A stretch of DNA of 7,400 nt, taken from assembly GCF_030826625.1 (NCBI RefSeq), contig NZ_JAPJNQ010000095.1, positions 1-7,400 on the forward strand, given 5' to 3'. Position numbers and translations under genes: made by a program. Below, in pieces: positions 1 through 4,227 of the stretch. Numbering within the stretch: the stretch's first letter is position 1; each line of letters opens with the position of its first letter. Source of the stretch: Corynebacterium sp. GTDB taxonomy: Bacteria > Actinomycetota > Actinomycetes > Mycobacteriales > Mycobacteriaceae. The notes beneath the pieces were generated by a model, which did not search any database, had not been told where the DNA came from, and was given only the letters and a program-made list of their open reading frames with translations.

Positions 1-37
1 GGGGTGGGGATAAACGCCACGGGTTTGGGGTGCCCAT
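1..37 (-). CDS. Possible N-terminus of the next operon gene (partial)
   Basis: Reading the minus strand, an ATG at 37-35 lies 19 nt after the haem-protein stop codon and stays open for 12 codons (MGTPNPWRLSPP) to the window edge. The close spacing would fit an operon. In corynebacteria an htaA gene is often followed by haem ABC-transporter genes such as hmuT, but nothing this short identifies it. No Shine-Dalgarno sequence is visible, and a GTG at 20-18 in another frame is an alternative start. Confidence 0.25.
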   Translation of the reverse strand, partial: MGTPNPWRLSPP

Positions 38-56
38 GGCGCGAATATGGCTGGGG

Positions 57-2036
57 TTAGGCAGGGTTGCGCATGACTAGGTGGCTCATAGAACCACCGG
101 CGACGATCAGGCCAGCGAGGAACAGCAGGATATAAGCGCTCGGGTTGTCACCCAGGCCAGCGTTGTTGGATCCAGCGGATTTGATCTTGAAGTTGCCGGA
201 ACCATTTTCGTAAGCGGTGGTTTCGCCGTCACCGGACAGCGGATTATCGCCACCACCTGCGACGCTGCCGCTACCGCTTCCGCCACCGGCAACGCTTCCA
301 GTGCCACCGGCCCCACCGGATCCGCCGGCGCCGCTGGTGCCGGAACCAGACGCTCCGCCAGCCGCAGAGCAATCGCCAGCGCCGCCGAGTTGTGCATCAA
401 AGTTCAGTGGGTCGAGCTCCAGGCCGGCCTCGTAGAAGCCTGCGAATGCTTTCGCTCCAGTATCAGTCAAGAACACGCGGGCTTTACCGCTGGCTTTGTT
501 GGCGTCGACGCTGAGAGAGTCGAAGTTTAGGTCTGCGACGGCTACGCGGCCAAAGTTCAGCTTTTCGCCTTCCATGGTCGACGAACGCACATCGGCAATC
601 AACTTGCCGGAGTTGCCGTTGAAGGTGACCTCAGGGTTGGATACGTTCAAATCCAATACGCCATGGTGGCCGTCGAATTGAATAGCGCCATTGTGGCGGA
701 TGCTGCCGGATTTCGCACCAGTGTCGACGTTTCCGGAGTTGCCGTTGAAGCGGTATTGACCGTCAACGTAGTCAATGCCCTGCAGCGTCCAGGAGCCTTT
801 CGCGATGGATCCGGTGATATAAGAGCGGAAAGACTTCTTCAAACCCCAGCTCAGTGTGGAAGAGGTGACACCGGTTGCGTGGCATTGTTCGCCAGCGCCA
901 GCGCCACCGGCACCAGCCGCGCCAGCGCCTCCGCCAGCGACGTTTCCGGTTCCGCCACCGCCGGCCGAGTTGCTAGCTCCACCGCCAGTACCACCCGCGC
1001 CGCCTGCGCCTCCAGCGCCACTCGCGCCGCCTGCACCGCCAGCTCCGCCACCGGAGTTGGACTGGGTGGAGTTGCCCCCACCGGATCGAGTGCCACCGCC
1101 TGAGGTCGTGCCGCTAGTGGTGCCATTACCGCCCGCACCGCCGGATGCTCCGTTGAAGCGTTTTTGGTAAGACTCGTACTCGTCCAAAAAGGCCTGGCTG
1201 TTGCCCATGAAGGTGGTAAACGCGTTCATGGTGTCATTGGTTTCTTGCAACAGGGACATGATTTCTTTGTTGAAACCAGTGAAGTTGCCTTTGATGGTGG
1301 TCAGGGTGCGTTTATTGCCGCCACCGGATCCAGAGCCGGACCCACCGGAGCCTTTGTCGGAATCACAGCTGCCATCGGTTTTGATCGCGCCCGAAGTAGG
1401 GTCCAGCTCTTGGCCCACGTCGTAGGCCAAGAATAGTTTCTTACCTTCTGCAGTTAAGTTGGTGCTACCGCTGAGGTTAACCTCGTCTGCGTTTGGAGCT
1501 ACAGGGTTGTTGAGGTTGATCGTTGCGATGGAGACGTCGTCGCCCCTAATCTCTGGGCCACGCTTGCTGGTATCGACCATGTCGGAGTCATAAGAGACAT
1601 AGTCGACGATGATGTCTGCTCTGTTGCCTTCAGCGCGGACTTTCCAATCCGAGATGGTCATATCCAGCAGGTCGACGTTCGTATTGCCGTGGTAGCCGTG
1701 GCCATTAAATTTCAACGTGCCGTTGAAGTTGACGGTAACAGCGTTTCCACTGGCCTCGGTCTTTTTCGGGGTGAACACGAAAGCGCCGTCGGGCCCAGTT
1801 TCGTTACCGGTGAAGCCGATTCCGTCAGCGCCCCAGCCACCGCGGGCGACGGGGCCTTGGATGTAGTTGCGATAAGACTGTTTGATTCCCCAGTTGAAGC
1901 TGCACTGTTCAGCGGCGTGTGCGTGTGGTACGAATGCGACGGCCAATGCACTCAACGAGGTTAGAGATAGAGCGAAAGTGCTGGCTACGGCGCGACGGGA
2001 AAGTGTACGTAGCCGAGTTGTCGACTCCTGGGACAC
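57..2036 (-). CDS. Two-domain HtaA-family haem-binding surface protein
   Basis: This probably captures haem (from haemoglobin or free haem) at the cell surface and passes it to an ABC importer, as HtaA proteins do in Corynebacterium. Residues 1-41 form a signal peptide with a hydrophobic core and an AHA|AE cleavage site; the SRR at 13-15 allows Tat but does not prove it. HtaA domain 1 spans about 45-224 (WGIKQSYRNYIQG; NGHGYHG). Domain 2 spans about 385-556 (WGLKKSFRSYITG; DGHHG). In each, the conserved Tyr (Y58, Y406) and a His (H113/H116, H457/H458) are the expected haem ligand and its partner. Between the domains lie a helical block (241-296) and a Gly-rich linker (297-383). A second Gly-rich tract (551-598) precedes a membrane helix at about 634-655 and a short tail; there is no LPXTG motif. 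The GTG start is chosen for its AGGAG six bases upstream and the signal peptide that follows. The architecture resembles HtaA, but ChtA/ChtC-type paralogues are possible, so no symbol is given. Confidence 0.93.
   Translation of the reverse strand: MSQESTTRLRTLSRRAVASTFALSLTSLSALAVAFVPHAHAAEQCSFNWGIKQSYRNYIQGPVARGGWGADGIGFTGNETGPDGAFVFTPKKTEASGNAVTVNFNGTLKFNGHGYHGNTNVDLLDMTISDWKVRAEGNRADIIVDYVSYDSDMVDTSKRGPEIRGDDVSIATINLNNPVAPNADEVNLSGSTNLTAEGKKLFLAYDVGQELDPTSGAIKTDGSCDSDKGSGGSGSGSGGGNKRTLTTIKGNFTGFNKEIMSLLQETNDTMNAFTTFMGNSQAFLDEYESYQKRFNGASGGAGGNGTTSGTTSGGGTRSGGGNSTQSNSGGGAGGAGGASGAGGAGGAGGTGGGASNSAGGGGTGNVAGGGAGAAGAGGAGAGEQCHATGVTSSTLSWGLKKSFRSYITGSIAKGSWTLQGIDYVDGQYRFNGNSGNVDTGAKSGSIRHNGAIQFDGHHGVLDLNVSNPEVTFNGNSGKLIADVRSSTMEGEKLNFGRVAVADLNFDSLSVDANKASGKARVFLTDTGAKAFAGFYEAGLELDPLNFDAQLGGAGDCSAAGGASGSGTSGAGGSGGAGGTGSVAGGGSGSGSVAGGGDNPLSGDGETTAYENGSGNFKIKSAGSNNAGLGDNPSAYILLFLAGLIVAGGSMSHLVMRNPA
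243..386 (-). repeat. Second Gly-rich tract before the membrane anchor
   Basis: Encodes residues about 551-598, including two SVAGGG units (581-586 and 591-596) separated by SGSG. It probably acts as a flexible stalk between domain 2 and the C-terminal membrane helix (about residues 634-655, bases 72-137). A NVAGGG unit also occurs in the first linker. Confidence 0.75.
369..884 (-). other. HtaA domain 2 (conserved haem-binding region)
   Basis: Residues about 385-556 of the haem protein. It opens with C385 and WGLKKSFRSYITG, carries the DGHHG histidines at 457-458, and closes with GLELDPLNF and C556. As in domain 1, one cysteine sits at each border. It is more compact than domain 1, with a shorter loop after the His motif. 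Confidence 0.87.
888..1148 (-). repeat. Gly-rich low-complexity linker (coding repeat)
   Basis: Encodes residues 297-383, made mostly of GGA, GGT, GGS and GGN triplets with scattered Ser, Thr and Ala. The DNA is an imperfect GC-rich triplet repeat and so a likely site of slippage and strain-to-strain length change. The long proline-rich open frames on the opposite strand are a by-product of this codon composition. Confidence 0.85.
1149..1316 (-). other. Alpha-helical insert between the two HtaA domains
   Basis: Residues about 241-296 of the haem protein. This block is not Gly-rich and not HtaA-like. It begins NKRTLTTIKGNF, continues through MSLLQETNDTMNAFTTFMG and ends in DEYESYQKRF. It is rich in helix formers with spaced hydrophobic residues (I, M, L, F), consistent with an amphipathic helix or short helical hairpin flanked by flexible linkers. 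I do not recognise a family. It could be a spacer through the cell wall or a protein-contact module. Confidence 0.6.
1365..1904 (-). other. HtaA domain 1 (conserved haem-binding region)
   Basis: Residues about 45-224 of the haem protein. It opens with C45 and the WG..SYRNYI motif, carries the NGHGYHG histidines at 112-117, and ends with LDPTSG and C224. It aligns with domain 2 by eye at the start motif, at the His motif and at the closing G.ELDP motif. The Tyr/His pair suggests haem binding by family knowledge. Confidence 0.85.
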
Positions 2037-2042
2037 TACGAA

Positions 2043-2047
2043 CTCCT
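2043..2047 (-). promoter_or_regulatory. Ribosome binding site of the haem-protein gene
   Basis: AGGAG on the minus strand, six bases before the GTG at 2036-2034. It decides the start in favour of a non-ATG codon. Confidence 0.8.
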
Positions 2048-2061
2048 AGATTTAATCAGGC

Positions 2062-2120
2062 GTCTTTCAGGTTGCTGCCGGTCCCCTGCCAAGCCTGTGG
2101 GTAGGTAGCGCCGGAAAGAC
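2062..2120 (-). promoter_or_regulatory. Possible folded mRNA leader of the haem-protein gene
   Basis: Within the inferred 5' leader, GTCTTTC (2120-2114) can pair perfectly with GAAAGAC (2068-2062). Inside this, GCTACC (2109-2104) can pair with GGCAGC (2078-2073) with one A-C mismatch, and CCC (2101-2099) can pair with GGG in the central loop. The structure would end 15 bases before the AGGAG. It does not match a riboswitch class that I recognise, and chance pairing is possible. Confidence 0.3.
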
Positions 2121-2153
2121 ATTGCGGTAAACGTGCGTAAGAACGGGTTGCCC

Positions 2154-2165
2154 TGCAAAATTGCA
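2154..2165. promoter_or_regulatory. Small palindrome in the haem-protein leader region
   Basis: TGCAA-AA-TTGCA is a perfect 5-bp inverted repeat with a 2-base centre. It lies just downstream of the predicted start of transcription for the haem gene (promoter at 2182-2210), where a repressor could bind. No regulator can be named from the site alone. Confidence 0.3.
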
Positions 2166-2181
2166 TTGCCGGGGTTCCCTT

Positions 2182-2210
2182 AAAATATGCATTCGTAGAT
2201 TACCTGGAAA
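2182..2210 (-). promoter_or_regulatory. Candidate promoter of the haem-protein gene
   Basis: On the minus strand TTTCCA (2210-2205) and TATTTT (2187-2182) are separated by 17 bases, giving a plausible -35/-10 pair and a leader of about 140 nt. A competing -10, TATTAT, lies at 2225-2220 and would place the DtxR-like box on top of the promoter. I cannot decide between them. Confidence 0.45.
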
Positions 2211-2229
2211 TCCTAAGAAATAATAGGCT
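2200..2229 (+). promoter_or_regulatory. Candidate promoter of the membrane-protein gene
   Basis: TTACCT (2200-2205) and TAGGCT (2224-2229) are 18 bases apart, with a second TAGGCT-type hexamer at 2229-2234. The leader would be about 40 nt and include the AGGAG. The -10 overlaps the DtxR-like box. Confidence 0.35.
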
Positions 2230-2241
2230 AGGCTAAAGCTA
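2223..2241. promoter_or_regulatory. DtxR-like iron box
   Basis: The 19-mer ATAGGCTAGGCTAAAGCTA agrees with the DtxR/IdeR consensus TTAGGTTAGSCTAACCTAA at about 13 positions. The left half and centre (TAGGcTAGGCTAA) match well, while the right arm (AAGCTA for ACCTAA) is weak. It sits in the divergent region between the haem gene and the membrane-protein gene, over a TAGGCT that could be the -10 of the latter. DtxR with Fe2+ represses haem- and iron-uptake genes in corynebacteria, so iron control of one or both genes is the inference. Confidence 0.55.
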
Positions 2242-2266
2242 ATTGTTTCAATTGTGTGGTTTCTGC

Positions 2267-2271
2267 AGGAG
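2267..2271 (+). promoter_or_regulatory. Ribosome binding site deciding a TTG start
   Basis: AGGAG seven bases before the TTG at 2279-2281. The other in-frame TTG at 2243 has no comparable site, so translation most likely begins at 2279. Confidence 0.75.
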
Positions 2272-2278
2272 AAAAACA

Positions 2279-2845
2279 TTGACTACCCCCACAACCAGCT
2301 CTTTTCGCAGTCTTTACCCTGATGTGAATCCTACTAATGGTTTACCTCTCAATGGTGTGGAAAGAATATCCTTAGTTGTCGCTTGTATGGTCTTGATTTA
2401 CGGCGTAGTTAATGGCGAAATGATCATTGCCGGCGTTGGCTTGGCCTTGACCTTGGTCGCCGTCGTTGCGCTGTCACAAAAAACTGGACGACGCATTCGC
2501 GCCGAAGCAAGAAGCCGCTTCCCGGCGGAAGACTGGAGCGAATATCGCACTGCCAGCCGTCTGAACCTAAACCTCTACATTCCACTGATCTGGCTTGTCA
2601 TCATCGGCATGACGATGGCCGGATTCTGGTGGATCCCCCACGATTACTCCGTGATTGGTGGCCTGATCATCGCAGCTATTTCTGGGGTGTTGATCTGGTT
2701 CATGCCAGGAGCGAACCCAGTGTGGAATCGTCGCCTGAAAGATGTGCGGGGTGCGTCTGGCGCCTACGCTGGGCAGGACGAGCAGGGCGTGCAGTGGGCA
2801 CCGATTAACCAGCAATCCCAGCAGGGCCCACCGACGATGCACTAA
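2279..2845 (+). CDS. Four-helix membrane protein of unknown function
   Basis: A 188-residue protein that I do not recognise beyond its topology. After a polar N-terminus of about 27 residues there are two hydrophobic segments at about 28-45 and 47-66 with a very short turn. A basic, charged loop follows (KTGRRIRAEARSRFPAEDW, about 68-86), then two more helices at about 99-119 and 122-142. The tail of about 45 residues is polar and Gln-rich and ends QQGPPTMH. The basic RR/RAR loop suggests that the middle loop, and so both termini, are cytoplasmic. The start is a TTG with an AGGAG seven bases upstream. It is divergent from the haem gene, with a DtxR-like box between them, so iron regulation is possible. 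The stop codon lies in a three-copy 14-bp tandem repeat. Its role is unknown. Confidence 0.82.
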   Translation: MTTPTTSSFRSLYPDVNPTNGLPLNGVERISLVVACMVLIYGVVNGEMIIAGVGLALTLVAVVALSQKTGRRIRAEARSRFPAEDWSEYRTASRLNLNLYIPLIWLVIIGMTMAGFWWIPHDYSVIGGLIIAAISGVLIWFMPGANPVWNRRLKDVRGASGAYAGQDEQGVQWAPINQQSQQGPPTMH

Positions 2846-2875
2846 TGACTATGCATTAATAACGATGCACCAATA
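2834..2875. repeat. Three tandem imperfect 14-bp repeats
   Basis: Units at 2834-2847 (ACGATGCACTAATG), 2848-2861 (ACTATGCATTAATA) and 2862-2875 (ACGATGCACCAATA) follow each other without gaps. Units 1 and 3 agree at 12 of 14 bases, units 1 and 2 at 11 of 14. The first unit encodes the last codons and the TAA stop (2843-2845) of the membrane protein; the other two are non-coding. They probably arose by slippage; a binding-site array is the less likely alternative. Confidence 0.75.
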
Positions 2876-2926
2876 TCGGGCCGCTGGTAGCGCGCCAGCA
2901 TCGCCCCGTGGCCGTCGTTGGCGCTC

Positions 2927-2932
2927 TATACT
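2927..2932 (+). promoter_or_regulatory. -10 element for a leaderless HAD-like transcript
   Basis: TATACT ends eight bases before the ATG at 2941. Transcription would then begin at or within a few bases of the start codon. There is no Shine-Dalgarno sequence, which fits leaderless translation. No clear -35 is visible. Confidence 0.6.
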
Positions 2933-2940
2933 GGGCGGGC

Positions 2941-3561
2941 ATGGCACAGTTGAATCTGCTGGTGGATCTCCCAGGCGCCCTCGTGCACACCCCGCGCGAG
3001 CCCCAGAACCATGCGCTTCTGCAGGCCGCCGGCATCTATGATGCGCAATTGCCGCAGGCGCAGAAGTTCTGGCAAGTTTTTTCTGAACTCCGCCCCGCCC
3101 ACTGCAGCGGCGACATTGGGGACCAGCGGTTTTGGCAGCAAATAATTGCCCGCGTGGGCCTGGATGATTGCGATATTGCCGAGGCCATCGCCGCTGATAC
3201 TGACGCAGGCAGCTGGCTGGACACCGAAGCCTGGGGGTGCATCGAAAGCCTAGCCGACGCCGGAATCCCCATCGCTGGCACCGCGAATTGTTCACTGAGC
3301 CAGTCGCAACACCTGCGCCAACAGTACCCGTGCTTGGAGGAGCTCGATGCGCTAGTGCTGTCATGCGATATTGGCGTGGTGCTTCCCGACGAGCGCATGC
3401 TGCACGTCGCCGTCGACGCTTTAGGTGCCAGCGCCCGCGAGACCGTGTTTATAAGCACCAACGAAGGCCACCTGGCTGCCGCGGCGGAGCTGGGTATGCG
3501 CGCCCGCTTATACATGGGCGTCGGGCAGTTGTGTGAATTAGTGGAGCAGGCAACCGGCTAG
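2941..3561 (+). CDS. Degenerate HAD-superfamily protein, probable pseudoenzyme
   Basis: A 206-residue protein with the length and motif order of a small HAD (haloacid dehalogenase-like) hydrolase, but with key residues changed. Motif I reads LVDLPGALVHT. The nucleophile-position Asp (D9) is present, but the acid/base Asp two residues on is P11. The motif II region is IAGTANCSL (112-119). The motif III region reads CDIGVVLPDERML (142-154), with L148 where the family has Lys in GxxKPD. Motif IV reads VFISTNEGHLAAAAELGM, with S172-T173 replacing the metal-binding Asp pair. The C-terminal fold is otherwise well kept. I infer a HAD fold without normal Mg-dependent phosphatase activity, perhaps binding or regulatory. 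The ATG at 2941 is chosen because a -10 lies eight bases upstream and it places motif I at residue 9; a GTG at 2908 is in frame but adds no recognisable sequence. The carbonic anhydrase gene follows after 67 nt with its own promoter. Confidence 0.85.
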   Translation: MAQLNLLVDLPGALVHTPREPQNHALLQAAGIYDAQLPQAQKFWQVFSELRPAHCSGDIGDQRFWQQIIARVGLDDCDIAEAIAADTDAGSWLDTEAWGCIESLADAGIPIAGTANCSLSQSQHLRQQYPCLEELDALVLSCDIGVVLPDERMLHVAVDALGASARETVFISTNEGHLAAAAELGMRARLYMGVGQLCELVEQATG

Positions 3562-3587
3562 CCGTTGACAAGCAGCCGTCGACAAGT
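3560..3587. repeat. Tandem 14-bp duplication after the HAD-like gene
   Basis: AGCCGTTGACAAGC (3560-3573) is followed directly by AGCCGTCGACAAGT (3574-3587), agreeing at 12 of 14 bases. The first unit begins within the TAG stop (3559-3561). It contains a TTGACA (3565-3570), but no -10 lies at the right distance, so it is not called a promoter. Confidence 0.7.
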
Positions 3588-3616
3588 GTGCCACCGAAAA
3601 AGCCCACTACCAGCGC

Positions 3617-3622
3617 TATCAT
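3617..3622 (+). promoter_or_regulatory. -10 element for a leaderless carbonic anhydrase transcript
   Basis: TATCAT ends six bases before the ATG at 3629. No AGGAG-type site is present; only GGGG lies close to the ATG. No good -35 was found at 16-18 bases upstream. Confidence 0.6.
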
Positions 3623-3628
3623 GGGGCC

Positions 3629-4195
3629 ATGCCACTTATTTTGCCTTTCAATGGAAAAACCCCGCGCGTGCACGAGTCCGCGTTCATCGCGCCGAATGCC
3701 ACCCTGATCGGGGACGTGGAAATCGGCCCGGACGCTTCAGTGTTTTATGGCTGCGTGCTGCGCGCTGATGTCAACCGCATCGTCGTGGGTGCGCGCAACA
3801 ATATTCAGGACAATTCCGTGCTGCATGTCGACGCCGACGCTGATTGCGTGCTCGGGGAAGACGTCACCGTCGGGCACATGGCGCTGGTTCACGGCTCGCA
3901 TGTCGGTGACGGAACGCTGGTGGGCATGAAATCCGCGTTGCTCTCGCGCTCAGTGATCGGGGCAGGTTCGCTGATTGCCGCCGGGGCAGTGGTGTTGGAA
4001 GGCGCAAAGATCGGCGATAAAGTCCTCGCCGCGGGGGTGCCGGCCAAGGTGCGCCGGGAGCTTTCCGACGACGAATCGCAGGCGTTTATCCCGCACGCCG
4101 CGAAATACGTCGCTACGGCTGCTGCTCACGCGGAACTGATTGGTGGCAGTGATAGCGGCAGCGCGCTGTCTCTCGACGAGGTCCGCTACAGCTAA
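3629..4195 (+). CDS. Gamma-class carbonic anhydrase family protein
   Basis: A 188-residue left-handed beta-helix protein of the gamma carbonic anhydrase/YrdA (CamH-like) group, which interconverts CO2 and bicarbonate with a metal at the trimer interface. Hexapeptide-type repeats run from about residue 16 to 138 (IAPNATLIGDVEIGPDAS, then VVLEGAKIGDKVLAAG). The three metal ligands are in place: H66 (QDNSVLH), H83 and H88 (GHMALVH). The conserved active-site residues R45, D47, Q60 and D61 are also present. The acidic loop and proton-shuttle Glu of archaeal Cam are absent, as in CamH forms, so activity is likely but not certain; some relatives are inactive or act as transferases. The C-terminal part (about 145-188) is helical. 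The start is set by ATG plus a -10 six bases upstream. It converges on the ROK gene, with 24 bases between the stops. Confidence 0.92.
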   Translation: MPLILPFNGKTPRVHESAFIAPNATLIGDVEIGPDASVFYGCVLRADVNRIVVGARNNIQDNSVLHVDADADCVLGEDVTVGHMALVHGSHVGDGTLVGMKSALLSRSVIGAGSLIAAGAVVLEGAKIGDKVLAAGVPAKVRRELSDDESQAFIPHAAKYVATAAAHAELIGGSDSGSALSLDEVRYS

Positions 4196-4212
4196 CCCAG
4201 CAGCTAACCCAG
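4189..4212. repeat. Perfect tandem 12-bp duplication at the carbonic anhydrase stop
   Basis: CAGCTAACCCAG occurs twice in direct succession (4189-4200 and 4201-4212). The first copy holds the TAA stop (4193-4195) and the second places another in-frame TAA at 4205-4207. Confidence 0.85.
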
Positions 4213-4227
4213 CCCCCAACTAGCTGC
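4200..4227. terminator. Inverted repeat between convergent genes, possible two-way terminator
   Basis: GCAGCTA (4200-4206) and TAGCTGC (4221-4227) form a perfect 7-bp stem around a 14-base loop, located exactly between the convergent carbonic anhydrase and ROK genes. There is no T-run on either side, so it would be a weak or non-classical terminator. One arm is created by the 12-bp duplication. Confidence 0.4.

Noticed and set aside
856..1170. Long proline-rich open frame antisense to the haem-protein gene
   Set aside because: It mirrors the Gly-rich linker codons (GGN read backwards gives Pro/Ala codons). It has no ribosome site and no recognisable protein.
2198..2218. Second DtxR box over the haem-gene -35
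   Set aside because: TTACC and CCTAA half-like elements are present, but the alignment to the 19-bp consensus is poor in both orientations.
2243..2278. Upstream TTG start for the membrane protein
   Set aside because: The AGGAG sits correctly for the TTG at 2279, and the extra residues overlap the candidate leader.
2834..2875. CRISPR-like array
   Set aside because: The 14-bp units are contiguous with no spacers, so this is a simple tandem repeat.
2908..2940. Upstream GTG start for the HAD-like gene
   Set aside because: The -10 TATACT lies downstream of it, there is no ribosome site, and the added residues are not part of HAD motif I.
3565..3570. TTGACA as a -35 box for the carbonic anhydrase gene
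   Set aside because: The -10 at 3617 is 46 bases away, and no other -10 lies at 16-19 bases.
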